From the NCBI RefSeq assembly GCF_019931755.1, contig NZ_CP082918.1:2336001-2400000 (forward strand): a stretch of DNA of 64,000 nt, in the 5' to 3' direction. The notes under the pieces are model-generated. The model had not been told where the DNA came from. It saw only the letters and a program-made list of their open reading frames with translations, and did not search any database. This DNA comes from Sutcliffiella horikoshii (GTDB taxonomy: Bacteria > Bacillota > Bacilli > Bacillales > Bacillaceae_I). A program made the position numbers and the translations under genes. Every line of letters begins with the position of its first letter. The stretch's first letter is position 1. Shown piece by piece: positions 18,018 through 26,452 of this stretch.

Positions 18018-18860
18018 CTATTCTGCATAATACATTAGAGCCATTGCACCTGGACCTGTGTGTGTAGAGATTACAGGGGTAGTATAAGCTATTTGAATAT
18101 CTTCAAACCCTGAAGCTTCATAAAGAGCATCTTTTAATGCCTGTGCCTGTTTTAATGATCCGGCATGGGCAATCCCCACACCCTTTACCACTTTCCCTGC
18201 AATATCTTCCTTAAACTGCTTTGTAAAGAATTTAATTACTTGTGATTGGCTTCTTACTTTTGTCACCGGCGTATAGACCCCATCTGCCAAAGAGGCGATC
18301 GGCTTGATGTTCAACAATGAACCGATTAGTGCCTTTCCTCTTCCGATTCGGCCACCCTTCACTAAATTGTCTAATGTATCTACCATAATGAATAGATCCG
18401 TATTGGAACGAATCTCACTTATCTTATTAACGATTTCTTCCAACCCTTTACCTTGCTTGGCCATTTTTGCAGCGGCCACTACCTGGAAAGATAAAGCAAA
18501 AGAAATGAACCTCGAATCAATTACTGTTACATCACTGTCGCTAATACCAGCGGCGCTTTCAGCAGAACCTACCGTCCCGCTCATGCCTCCGGTCATATGT
18601 ATGGATAGGATTTTACTACCATCTTCACCTAAACGGTTGTAAACATCTACAAAAGTACCCACAGCAGGTTGGGAACTTTTTGGCAATTCAGTAGAATGTT
18701 TCATTTTATCCATAAATTCATCAGGTTTAATTCCAAATCGATCTATGTATGATTCCCCGTCAATCGTAATGGATAACGGAACAATTTCTATGTTTAATTC
18801 TTCAATGATGGACTGATCAATATCAACAGTTGAATCTGTCACTATCTTTACATTTGTCAT
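18018..18860 (-). CDS. DegV family fatty-acid-binding protein
   Basis: 280 residues from ATG 18860, chosen because GGGGAAGTG lies 6 nt upstream. Family motifs are KIVTDSTVDI at the N-terminus, the LPKSSQPAVG segment, and GRIGRGKALIGSLLNIKPI. DegV/FakB proteins bind a fatty acid and present it to the FakA kinase for phospholipid synthesis. A second family member lies at 30,745. FakB paralogues commonly differ in acyl preference. The gene appears monocistronic. Confidence 0.93.
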   Translation of the reverse strand: MTNVKIVTDSTVDIDQSIIEELNIEIVPLSITIDGESYIDRFGIKPDEFMDKMKHSTELPKSSQPAVGTFVDVYNRLGEDGSKILSIHMTGGMSGTVGSAESAAGISDSDVTVIDSRFISFALSFQVVAAAKMAKQGKGLEEIVNKISEIRSNTDLFIMVDTLDNLVKGGRIGRGKALIGSLLNIKPIASLADGVYTPVTKVRSQSQVIKFFTKQFKEDIAGKVVKGVGIAHAGSLKQAQALKDALYEASGFEDIQIAYTTPVISTHTGPGAMALMYYAE

Positions 18861-18931
18861 TAAATTCACTTCCCCAATTATATCCTTTTTACTATTATAC
18901 CTTTGAAGCGGGCTTGTTCAAACTTAAAACA

Positions 18932-18961
18932 AAAAAAATACAGGGTGTGGGCCCTGTATTA
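18932..18961 (-). terminator. Terminator of the 83-residue protein gene
   Basis: A nine-bp perfect stem (AATACAGGG/CCCTGTATT) is followed on the minus strand by eight T residues. Confidence 0.88.
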
Positions 18962-18983
18962 ATATTATCACATTAACGTGAGT

Positions 18984-19235
18984 TTAAGCATTATTTTTTA
19001 ATATATCTGTTTTGACAACTTTACAATAATCAGGCCATTTCAACACTGTTCGCAAGTAATCCTTGAAAGAATAGACTTGCTTTGGCTCCTTCTCAGACAG
19101 GATTATTTTTATAAATCTCTCCAATCTGACTCGAACCATAAAATGATATGTGCTATCGTCCTCCAATACTGGAATTTCAATGACTTTTACCTTCTGTCCC
19201 TCATTAATCGTGAACTCTAGGCTTTTCCATAGCAA
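18984..19235 (-). CDS. Hypothetical 83-residue protein
   Basis: 83 residues, family not recognised. It is soluble, rich in Lys/Val/Ile, with alternating hydrophobic residues suggesting beta strands in the first half (FTINEGQKVKVIEIPV). The second half looks helical and ends in KNNA. It has its own terminator and sits between DegV and the YedK gene, both on the same strand. Confidence 0.65.
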   Translation of the reverse strand: MLWKSLEFTINEGQKVKVIEIPVLEDDSTYHFMVRVRLERFIKIILSEKEPKQVYSFKDYLRTVLKWPDYCKVVKTDILKNNA

Positions 19236-19345
19236 AATATCAATCCTCTTTTTTCACCCGTTTAAGATTATTATACCCTAAATATTGAAATAAGTGTAAA
19301 CTTTCATTAGACAAAATAAAACAAATTTATATAGACATGATACAT

Positions 19346-19993
19346 TCAGGACCATTGTTTTTTTGGAGAGTTAACGATAGCGGAAACTTCATAAGCTTGC
19401 ATATAATCAGCTTCGAAGGGTTGCAACATAGCAGTTATCTGACTACTTGTGATCTCTTGTCTAGAAAGCCAAATTTTCTCATGTTCTTCTTTTAAAATCA
19501 CAGGCATTCTGTCATGGACACCTTCCACAAGTTTATTTGGTCTTGTCGTTATTAATGTACAGCTCACCATTTCTTCTTCCTTTGTAACCCAGCGGTCCCA
19601 TAGCCCAGCAAAAGCGAAAGGCTGTTCATTGGTTTTTGTAAACCTTATGGGCTTCTTTTCACCGTTTTGCTTCTTCCATTCATAAAAACCATCTGCTGGA
19701 ATTATACATCTTTTTCTTTCCAACAGCCTTCGAAAACTTACTTTTTCATGTAGTGTTTCTGCACGGGCATTAATCATTTTGTACCCGATTTTTTTGTCTT
19801 TAGCAAAACTCGGTACCAAGCCCCAATGAAGATAGCCTGCTCTGTTTTTGTTTTCTCCTTGTACGATGGCCAATATGGGCTGACCTGGAGCAATATTGTA
19901 GCTGATTTGATATTCAAGGTTATTTGCATTTTCAAGAAAAAAGCGTTCTTCTAACTTATGTAGTTCTGTTGTTAAGGAAAATCTACCGCACAT
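19346..19993 (-). CDS. SOS response-associated peptidase, YedK/HMCES family
   Basis: 215 residues. The catalytic and DNA-crosslinking Cys2 follows the initiator Met (MCGRFSL). The conserved NARAETL, the FYEW glutamate and the EGVHDRMPVIL histidine are all present, so the active site is complete. These proteins form a thiazolidine crosslink with abasic sites in single-stranded DNA and self-process the link. No LexA-type box was identified upstream. Confidence 0.95.
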   Translation of the reverse strand: MCGRFSLTTELHKLEERFFLENANNLEYQISYNIAPGQPILAIVQGENKNRAGYLHWGLVPSFAKDKKIGYKMINARAETLHEKVSFRRLLERKRCIIPADGFYEWKKQNGEKKPIRFTKTNEQPFAFAGLWDRWVTKEEEMVSCTLITTRPNKLVEGVHDRMPVILKEEHEKIWLSRQEITSSQITAMLQPFEADYMQAYEVSAIVNSPKKQWS

Positions 19994-20032
19994 TATTTGA
20001 ACACTTCCTTTTAATTGGTGTTTTCATTTTAC

Positions 20033-20061
20033 AGGAAAAGCCACTACTTTTGTAGTGGCTT
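20033..20061 (-). terminator. Terminator of plsC
   Basis: A ten-bp perfect stem (AAGCCACTAC/GTAGTGGCTT) with an AAAA loop is followed by TTTTCC on the minus strand. Confidence 0.8.
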
Positions 20062-20077
20062 CAGTTGATACTTATCA

Positions 20078-20788
20078 TCAGATTCCCTGTTTGATTTTTT
20101 CTTGGATTTGTATACCAAGTTGATTGCCATCGACTTTTTCGTCTTGTGGCAGGAAGATTGGGTCGTGTACCGTTACTTTGACTTGAGCAGGTTTGAAACC
20201 GAATTTGCTTTCTTCCATTATTTTATAGGATCCTGAAATCGTGATTGGAACAACGGGCACTTTGCTATCTGTTGCCAGACGTAAGCCGCCTTTTTTGAAT
20301 TCTCCCATTTCGTCCCCTTTGCTTCTGGTCCCCTCAGGGAAAATCACCAATGAATGACCCTTTTTCAACGTAGCAATTCCATCCCTTATAGACTGGACCG
20401 CTTTTCTTCTATCCTTGCGATCAATGAACACACAGTTCATTGCTTCCATCCACCTTGGTATAAATGGAATCTTTTTCACTTCAACCTTGGAAATGAAACC
20501 AAGTGGCTTTTCTAAAAATCCAATTAAGATTGGTACATCGAAGTTGCCTTGATGATTACTGACAAAAAGTACAGGACCTTTTGGAACTTTCTCCTGTCCT
20601 ACCACCTCTATTTTAGAACCAGTAAGTTTCACCAATGTCTTGGCCCAGTGCTTAGGCTTTTGATGAATGATTGTATCTTTTTCTTCCACTGTCATCGGAG
20701 TGTCTATATTTTGCACTCTCTTAATTGTCGGCAAACTGTAGATTAAATAGCCGAAAAAATAAGCAAACCACCATATCGTACGTAACAT
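20078..20788 (-). CDS. plsC: 1-acyl-sn-glycerol-3-phosphate acyltransferase
   Basis: 236 residues. The acyltransferase block I NHQGNFD (HxxxxD) and block III FPEGTRS are intact, and an N-terminal hydrophobic helix anchors it to the membrane. It transfers an acyl chain to lysophosphatidic acid to form phosphatidic acid. AGGGAGAG precedes the ATG. It follows dfrA by 24 nt and may be read through from thyA-dfrA. Confidence 0.93.
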   Translation of the reverse strand: MLRTIWWFAYFFGYLIYSLPTIKRVQNIDTPMTVEEKDTIIHQKPKHWAKTLVKLTGSKIEVVGQEKVPKGPVLFVSNHQGNFDVPILIGFLEKPLGFISKVEVKKIPFIPRWMEAMNCVFIDRKDRRKAVQSIRDGIATLKKGHSLVIFPEGTRSKGDEMGEFKKGGLRLATDSKVPVVPITISGSYKIMEESKFGFKPAQVKVTVHDPIFLPQDEKVDGNQLGIQIQEKIKQGI

Positions 20789-20812
20789 TTCCTTCTCTCC
20801 CTAAAGCCACAT

Positions 20813-21307
20813 CTATCTGTCTGATAAACCTGTTCTTTTAAACTTTTTAAAATAGTAATCATAAGGATTTTTTTCATCCTTTATACCTTTTTCACTAGAG
20901 ACCAATTCCCAGTCTTGTTCATTCACTTCGGGAAAATATGTATCTCCTTCAAATTCTTCATCTATATAGGTTAAATATAAAAAGTCTGCCATAGGGAGTG
21001 TTTCTTTGAAAATATGAGCCCCGCCTATAATAAAAAGCTCTTCACCGTCCACATTCAACCTTTTAATTTCCTCTATAGAATGGAGCGTTTCACACCCATC
21101 TGCATGAAACTCCTGCCTGGATAAAATGATATTCCTTCTTTTAGGCAGTGGTTTGCCGATGGATTCATATGTCTTCCTGCCCATTACAATGGTGCTGCCA
21201 AGGGTGACTTTCTTAAAGTAAGCTAAGTCTGCAGGAATTCGCCATGGAAGGTCATTGTCCTTACCAATTAAGCTATTTTTATCTGTAGCTACAATAATGG
21301 AAATCAT
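20813..21307 (-). CDS. dfrA: Dihydrofolate reductase
   Basis: 164 residues, normal for chromosomal DHFR. The substrate-binding acid is Asp27 in [14 protein letters not shown]; the NADPH-binding GRKTYESIG and IIGGAHIF motifs are present. It regenerates tetrahydrofolate from the dihydrofolate made by thymidylate synthase. Its start overlaps the thyA stop by 4 nt, so the two enzymes are translationally coupled. Confidence 0.97.
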   Translation of the reverse strand: MISIIVATDKNSLIGKDNDLPWRIPADLAYFKKVTLGSTIVMGRKTYESIGKPLPKRRNIILSRQEFHADGCETLHSIEEIKRLNVDGEELFIIGGAHIFKETLPMADFLYLTYIDEEFEGDTYFPEVNEQDWELVSSEKGIKDEKNPYDYYFKKFKRTGLSDR

Positions 21308-22098
21308 ACACTGACGACCCCTTTGATATGAGGGTGCGCGTCGTAGTCCACAAGTGTAAAATCTTCATATTTGAAGTCAAAGATTGAAGTTACTTCTTTG
21401 TTTAATTTCATTTTAGGCAACTTCTTTGGTTCACGCCCCAATTGCAAGTTGATTTGATCAATGTGATTGGAATAAATATGTGCATCACCAAAGGTATGAA
21501 TGAATTCACCTGGTTCTAAGTCACAAACTTGCGCAACCATCATGGTAAGCAAGGCATATGAAGCAATATTAAAAGGGACGCCGAGGAATACATCGGCCGA
21601 CCTTTGGTAAAGTTGACAAGATAATTTTCCGTTAGCTACGTAAAATTGAAACATGGTATGACAAGGCGGTAAAGCCATAGAATCGACATTCGCCACATTC
21701 CATGCAGAGACGATCAGTCTTCTTGAATCTGGGTTATGTTTAATTTGTTCAATCAGGTTAGTTATTTGATCAATGCTTTCTCCATCTGGTGTTGGCCATG
21801 ACCTCCATTGGTATCCATATACAGGGCCGAGGTCTCCGTTTTCATCTGCCCATTCATTCCAGATTCTTACCCCATTATCTTGCAAGTATTTTATATTTGT
21901 ATCTCCGTTTAAAAACCAGAGTAGTTCATGAATGATTGATTTTACGTGTAGTTTTTTGGTTGTTACTAATGGAAACCCTTCTTGAAGGTCGAATCTCATT
22001 TGATAACCAAAAGTGCTAATCGTTCCTGTGCCTGTCCGGTCTTCTTTTTCGGTACCGTTATGTAAGATGTGTTTGCATAAATCCAGATATTGTTTCAT
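21304..22098 (-). CDS. thyA: Thymidylate synthase
   Basis: 264 residues from ATG 22098, which has GAGGTGAAG upstream; this gives the exact E. coli-like length. A longer in-frame reading from 22146 adds 16 atypical residues. The catalytic Cys146 is in ALPPCHT, with [14 protein letters not shown] for nucleotide binding. It converts dUMP to dTMP using methylene-THF. The length and sequence match the ThyB type of B. subtilis rather than the phage-like ThyA type. Confidence 0.97.
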   Translation of the reverse strand: MKQYLDLCKHILHNGTEKEDRTGTGTISTFGYQMRFDLQEGFPLVTTKKLHVKSIIHELLWFLNGDTNIKYLQDNGVRIWNEWADENGDLGPVYGYQWRSWPTPDGESIDQITNLIEQIKHNPDSRRLIVSAWNVANVDSMALPPCHTMFQFYVANGKLSCQLYQRSADVFLGVPFNIASYALLTMMVAQVCDLEPGEFIHTFGDAHIYSNHIDQINLQLGREPKKLPKMKLNKEVTSIFDFKYEDFTLVDYDAHPHIKGVVSV

Positions 22099-22179
22099 TC
22101 TTTCTTCACCTCTTGGACTGTCTTTATTCTTAGTACATTCTATCATAAAAGCCCTGCGATTTTACTACTAACACAAAAA

Positions 22180-22203
22180 GAAAAAACATTCCTGGGAATG
22201 CTT
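22180..22203 (-). terminator. Terminator of the metalloprotease gene
   Basis: A short stem (CATTCC/GGAATG) is followed on the minus strand by TTTTTTCTTTTT. It lies directly after the protease stop codon. Confidence 0.75.
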
Positions 22204-22205
22204 TT

Positions 22206-22955
22206 CTAATAAGTGTTGGATATTAGGTTTCTGGTTACGGGGAGTTTTTCCATGTTTTGATAAAATAGGAATGTGTGGGGTGCGCTTTTCGCTAATTCTA
22301 GTCTTGACACATCATTTAAGTAGTACATGGCAAACGTCTCTGCGAAATATTCTTCTGGGAAAGTGTGAAAATAGTTTCTGTTTGGAAACAAGGCAGAAAC
22401 CTCACTTTTCCATGCTTTGATGAAAGTCTGGTTAAAGCGGACATTCCCTAAGACATAACGGTCAATGGAATGTGCGAGTTCATGCAGTTCTAAATTCACA
22501 GAACCATGTCCCAATCCTTTATTGCTATGTCCAATCTTTGCTAATACAAGCTTGGAACCCCCAATGCCGGGAACATCTTCCCAGTTAGAGCCCTGATCAC
22601 TATACCCCCTGGGCTTAACACCATGTAAATGTTCAAACCCTTCCACATCTGTAAGATTTCCGTTAAATAAATATAGGTGAACATTCTGTTGGACCAATAC
22701 GTGTAATATGTGGGATGGTATATGGGAAACGTGACGGATCATGATTGCTGCTTCTTCTTCGGAGAAACTCCCTGGTGGAAGATAGATAAGTTGATTTAAA
22801 GCTTCTCGGTTAGCTATATCTTTAAGGTGGGAATCCATTTCAGAAGACCTATACTGTTTAAGTGAAATCGCATCCAAGCTGGCATATGCTTTCCAATATA
22901 TCGGAATAATTGTCATTGTAATCAATATTACTATTGCAAATAAACGTTTCTTCAT
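22206..22955 (-). CDS. Anthrax lethal factor-like (M34/ATLF) metalloprotease
   Basis: 249 residues with an N-terminal signal peptide or anchor (about 5-22). The zinc motif HELAH is at 158-162, with a downstream glutamate in AETFAMYY (Glu206) as likely third ligand; this is the layout of the anthrax lethal factor N-/C-terminal domain family. GGTGAGG precedes the ATG. It lacks the other lethal factor domains, so it is a stand-alone exported peptidase. Its target is unknown; small ATLF proteins occur in many non-pathogenic Bacilli. Confidence 0.85.
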   Translation of the reverse strand: MKKRLFAIVILITMTIIPIYWKAYASLDAISLKQYRSSEMDSHLKDIANREALNQLIYLPPGSFSEEEAAIMIRHVSHIPSHILHVLVQQNVHLYLFNGNLTDVEGFEHLHGVKPRGYSDQGSNWEDVPGIGGSKLVLAKIGHSNKGLGHGSVNLELHELAHSIDRYVLGNVRFNQTFIKAWKSEVSALFPNRNYFHTFPEEYFAETFAMYYLNDVSRLELAKSAPHTFLFYQNMEKLPVTRNLISNTY

Positions 22956-23161
22956 CTTTCCTCACCTTCTCTAGTTGTCCTGTTCATGTTGTGTAAAAAT
23001 TATTAGAAAATTCAATTCTATTATAATAGTATTATAACATCTAGGGCTTTAATTGGTATGACATTTTTGTAATCTCTTCTTAATAAAAGGGATTAATTTT
23101 TTCCAGTCTACCTTCACCCTCTAACGAAAAGAGGCCTCTCTTGTTTTATTTTATTGTCATC

Positions 23162-23550
23162 GAGGTCTTCATCACAGCGATGAGGACTTCTCTACTCCTT
23201 TTTTCTTTTCACCGAGGTCTTCATATCGACGATGAGGACTTCTCTAATCCTTTTTCCTCGTCAGTGAGGTCTTCATGACGGCGATGAGGACTTCTCTAAT
23301 CCTTTTTCCTCGTCAGTGAGGTCTTCATGACGGCGATGAGGACTTCTCTAATCCTTTTTCCTTGTCACCAAGGTCTTCATAGCGGCGATGAGGACTTCTC
23401 TAATCCTTTTTTCTTATCACCGAGGTCTTCGTATCGACGATGAGGACTTCTCTACTCCTTTTTCCTTGTCAGTGAGGTCTTCATGACGGCGATGAGGACT
23501 TCTCTACTCCTTTTTCCTTGTCACCAAGGTCTTTATATCGGCGATGAGGA
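23162..23550. repeat. Tandem array, 52-bp period, about 7.5 copies
   Basis: The GAGGTCTTCAT-like core recurs at 23162, 23214, 23266, 23318, 23370, 23422, 23474 and 23526, exactly 52 bp apart. In every full unit GAGGTCTTCAT can pair with ATGAGGACTTC across a 7-nt loop (two G-U pairs). A T-rich stretch separates units. A decayed partial unit precedes the array from about 23,115. It is non-coding (52 is not a multiple of three). From the protease start to 23,600 nothing else is seen apart from AT-rich promoter-like sequence near 23,000. Confidence 0.95.
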
Positions 23551-23597
23551 ATTAGTACGAAGGCTATTCTACAATTAAATTATTCCTATACAACAAG

Positions 23598-23632
23598 AAA
23601 AAGAGTGATTCTACAAGAGAATCACTCTTTTC
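23598..23632 (-). terminator. Terminator of pgpA
   Basis: A strong stem (AAAAGAGTGATTCT with AGAATCACTCTTTT) has a short ACAAG loop and T-rich sequence after it on the minus strand. Confidence 0.88.
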
Positions 23633-23642
23633 AAACATGCTC

Positions 23643-24173
23643 TTATACAATTACTTCCTCTTCGCTTAATTCAGCCTCTTCTATATCTCTTGATCTGTGG
23701 GCAATCCTACTTGCTGCTGCTGCTGCAAGAGCACATACTATATCATCCATAAAGGTATGAACTTCTTCCCCTTCATGTTCGTCCAACCTCTTTATGATCC
23801 CAAATTTCTCTTTATCGAGAAATCCAAAGTTCGTCAATCCAATGGATCCGTACACGTTTACAATCGATAATGGGATGATTTCGTCAATACCATATAACGG
23901 TTCGTCAGTCTCCACCAAGTATTGAAGTGGATCTGGGAGCAGTTTTTTTTCTGCTAAAATATCAAGCGACAGCCCCGTTAGCACTGCATGAACAATTTCC
24001 CTTTTTTCCAAAACCTTCTCGACGTTATGTACACAATCTTCGAGGGTGACATTACTAATATATTTTTTTTGAAGAAGAAGAACGATTTCAGCGATATCCT
24101 GTATGGTGACGCCTCTGTCTTCTAACATCTTTTTTGTTGTTTCTCTCATCTCTTTTAACGTATATTTTCTCAT
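23643..24173 (-). CDS. pgpA: Phosphatidylglycerophosphatase A (YpjQ-like)
   Basis: 176 residues with the PgpA-family core: YGIDEIIPLSIVNVYGSIG and the HTFMDDIVCALAAAA segment. This group removes the phosphate of phosphatidylglycerophosphate or acts on a related lipid phosphate. No strong membrane helix is seen apart from the Ala-rich region. AGAGGGGG precedes the ATG. It directly follows the ypjP gene, as ypjP and ypjQ are neighbours in B. subtilis. Confidence 0.88.
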   Translation of the reverse strand: MRKYTLKEMRETTKKMLEDRGVTIQDIAEIVLLLQKKYISNVTLEDCVHNVEKVLEKREIVHAVLTGLSLDILAEKKLLPDPLQYLVETDEPLYGIDEIIPLSIVNVYGSIGLTNFGFLDKEKFGIIKRLDEHEGEEVHTFMDDIVCALAAAAASRIAHRSRDIEEAELSEEEVIV

Positions 24174-24191
24174 ATGGCCCCCTCTTTCTCT

Positions 24192-24773
24192 CTAGCTCAA
24201 CCATTTAGGTGGTGTGTTCTTCGCCCAGAAAATAGATCCCAAAGCATGGTGCCCATGAAAATCATCATGATAAGTATGATAATGAAAATTAAAATAATAA
24301 CCGTCAAGTGGTGGATGATCCTTTCTCACATGAAAGCGGATAAGATCTTTTCCAGTAACAGCATGATAAATATGAAAAATCTTTTCGCTATCTCCACCTG
24401 TCGGGTTTTCAGAAATAGTCAAATTACTGAGATCTTCTTCAGGATGCTCTTCTGCCAGATCCTTTAACACCTGTTCCATTTTTGGGAAAATTACATCTTT
24501 AAACTCATCTTGTATTTTAGGACCGATTCTTGAGCCGAATTTTGCAAAACTTTGTAGTTCAGCCTGTTCGGTAGCTAAAGACAGGAATGAATCTTTTGAC
24601 AACCTTTGCTCAAAGGGTTCAATAAATTCATTTGAATAATCTTTGTTTGTTACATCGCCAAACGACGAATCATCCTTTTGGTCATCTATCGTCAAATAGG
24701 CAGGTGGCGATACTGTACCGAACGTAAGCGCTGTAATTAGTACGACTAACGATTTCTTAAGCCATTTCGGCAT
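24192..24773 (-). CDS. ypjP: YpjP-like exported protein
   Basis: 193 residues from ATG 24773, chosen for the AAAGGAAG site 6 nt upstream. The N-terminus PKWLKKSLVVLITALTFG is a signal peptide or anchor. The C-terminal half is rich in His and Tyr (FNFHYHTYHDDFHGHH, about 165-180), a possible metal-binding surface. The function of YpjP is unknown. It is followed after 18 nt by pgpA. Confidence 0.85.
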   Translation of the reverse strand: MPKWLKKSLVVLITALTFGTVSPPAYLTIDDQKDDSSFGDVTNKDYSNEFIEPFEQRLSKDSFLSLATEQAELQSFAKFGSRIGPKIQDEFKDVIFPKMEQVLKDLAEEHPEEDLSNLTISENPTGGDSEKIFHIYHAVTGKDLIRFHVRKDHPPLDGYYFNFHYHTYHDDFHGHHALGSIFWAKNTPPKWLS

Positions 24774-25036
24774 GACAGTCTTCCTTTCCATCTGTTTAAC
24801 CCCATTCTATTATTTTCTCTATTATTATGTAAAACTAGTATATCACAAAAGTAAGAAAATTTTATCAATTTTGCGTTAACTTTTCTTTTCTAAGCTTGCA
24901 CGTCTTACATCTCGTTAATTTTTGTTACGGAATCAGTAATAATCACTTGAATTTAGTAAAAATGATTTAATAATGATTCATTTATTTGTGTTTTTTTGTT
25001 AATATTAATGAATAGTACATATTGGAGGTTAAACTC

Positions 25037-25111
25037 ATGGCAGATATTGCGATTTTGGTATCAAGCTTTGTTACTTTAGGTGCATTAATTTATTTATGTT
25101 TTGCTGATTGA
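25037..25111 (+). CDS. 24-residue single-helix membrane peptide
   Basis: ATG 25037 is preceded by GGAGG with 8-nt spacing and followed by an open frame to TGA at 25111. The peptide MADIAILVSSFVTLGALIYL plus CFAD is almost entirely one membrane helix. A strong terminator begins 13 nt after the stop, so the unit looks complete. The TTG-rich AT stretch at 24,945-25,020 is a plausible promoter region. Small hydrophobic proteins of this kind occur in Bacilli, but the function is unknown. Confidence 0.6.
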   Translation: MADIAILVSSFVTLGALIYLCFAD

Positions 25112-25124
25112 TGTGATGGAAATA

Positions 25125-25162
25125 AAAACTCGTGTTGAGATATGCTCAACACGAGTTTTTTT
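25125..25162. terminator. Terminator between small peptide gene and ypiP
   Basis: A twelve-bp perfect stem (ACTCGTGTTGAG/CTCAACACGAGT) is followed by a T-run on the plus strand; the minus strand side is also T-rich. It serves the small peptide gene and probably the convergent ypiP gene. Confidence 0.9.
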
Positions 25163-25171
25163 ATATTCTAG

Positions 25172-25945
25172 CTAACACTCTATATAGCCAAAATGGAATT
25201 TAGCAGTTTTTCTTTCTAAGACAGTAAATCCAAATTGAGCAAACTTTTCGCTTTGCCAATGGTCTTTTAATACTACTCTCTCTTTGGCAACTCTTATTGC
25301 TTCCTGCAGTATATGTTTATTAAAAGCGTCTTTTACTGCAATGCTTCTTAGGGGCGCTATTCCATTAGATTCTTGGATCTCAATATCAAACATAGGGTCA
25401 AAATATACAACATCGAAGCTCTTATCTTGCAGAGTTGATAAAAGGTCCTGATGTTTACCTTGGAGGACTTTGATGCGTCTCATTGCTTCTTCTACGTTAC
25501 TATTTTCTGATTCCCAAGCAGCGAGGCCTTTTTTTACAAGATAAGCTAGAACCTCATTTCCCTCTATGCCCCACACTTTTCCTTTTTCACCTGTTGCCAA
25601 GCTTGCCATGATGCTGTCTGAAGCGAGACCAAGTGTGCAATCAAGAAAACTCATTCCTTCTTTTAACTCTGTTGCTTCTAAAAACGGTTCTATTTCTCCT
25701 TTAAGCCACCTTTTAACTCGAAAGCCAGCGGTATTTGGATGAAAGAAAATAGGTTCTGTTATATTTAAGCGATACCATTCATAACGATTTTTCCCTATAA
25801 CTAAGACATCTTGATTATATTCCTTGAATAAAGTAAGGACTGATTTTTTATTTCTTTGTATGTACATGCACCCAAGGTCTTGTGAAATATGCTTTGCAGT
25901 TTGAATCATTTCTTCATTGGTTCTCCCCGCGGTGGTTACAATCAT
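25172..25945 (-). CDS. ypiP: SAM-dependent methyltransferase, YpiP-like
   Basis: 257 residues. The N-terminal domain of about 80 residues is followed by a class I methyltransferase fold: FLDCTLGLASDS is motif I, and VVYFDPMFD the catalytic-site motif. It resembles YpiP and RsmJ-type rRNA methyltransferases, although the substrate is not established. The DPMF motif fits N- or base-methylation rather than carboxyl methylation. It lies downstream of brxA on the same strand. Confidence 0.85.
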   Translation of the reverse strand: MIVTTAGRTNEEMIQTAKHISQDLGCMYIQRNKKSVLTLFKEYNQDVLVIGKNRYEWYRLNITEPIFFHPNTAGFRVKRWLKGEIEPFLEATELKEGMSFLDCTLGLASDSIMASLATGEKGKVWGIEGNEVLAYLVKKGLAAWESENSNVEEAMRRIKVLQGKHQDLLSTLQDKSFDVVYFDPMFDIEIQESNGIAPLRSIAVKDAFNKHILQEAIRVAKERVVLKDHWQSEKFAQFGFTVLERKTAKFHFGYIEC

Positions 25946-26003
25946 AATTTGCTCCTTTATAAAAGGATGTGCGCAGTATAATACCTACACACATCCTTGC
26001 GAA

Positions 26004-26438
26004 TTAACAGTATTGATGAAAAGCTCCTTGAAGGTTGGTCATGATATTTTCCATCGTGTTTGCTTCAATATCATGGCGATGGATGAAATGTACTACTTCT
26101 TTCCCTTTTAACAATGCCATGGAAGGCGAAGAAGGTGGGATGTCTCCAAAGATCTCCCGCATTTTGGAAGTAGCTTCTTTATCTTGGCCAGCGAAAACCG
26201 TTATCAGGTGATCTGGTGTTTTGTCGGCTTGGATAATGCTTTGGGTTGCTGCCGGTCGTGCCAATCCTGCTGCACAACCGCAGACAGAGTTCACTACTAC
26301 AAGTGTTGTTCCTTCTACTTTATTGAAGTATTCCTCTACTTCATCGCTTGTGGTTAGTTCTTCAAATCCTGCTCTTGTTAGTTCATCTCTCATCGGTTTT
26401 ACTATTTGTTTCATATAATCTTCATATGCCATAGACAT
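26004..26438 (-). CDS. brxA: Bacilliredoxin BrxA (YphP)
   Basis: 144 residues from ATG 26438, which is optimally spaced from GGAGG; an ATG 6 nt further upstream sits too close. The CGC active site is at Cys53-Gly-Cys55 in VVNSVCGCAAGLARPA. BrxA removes bacillithiol from S-bacillithiolated proteins. The sequence is very close to what I recall of B. subtilis YphP. It lies 14 nt after ypgR. Confidence 0.95.
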   Translation of the reverse strand: MSMAYEDYMKQIVKPMRDELTRAGFEELTTSDEVEEYFNKVEGTTLVVVNSVCGCAAGLARPAATQSIIQADKTPDHLITVFAGQDKEATSKMREIFGDIPPSSPSMALLKGKEVVHFIHRHDIEANTMENIMTNLQGAFHQYC

Positions 26439-26452
26439 GTTCATTTCCTCCT

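Noticed and set aside
23162..23550. CRISPR array
   Set aside because: Regular 52-bp spacing was considered, but the whole unit including the spacer is repeated, no unique spacers are seen, and no cas genes are nearby.
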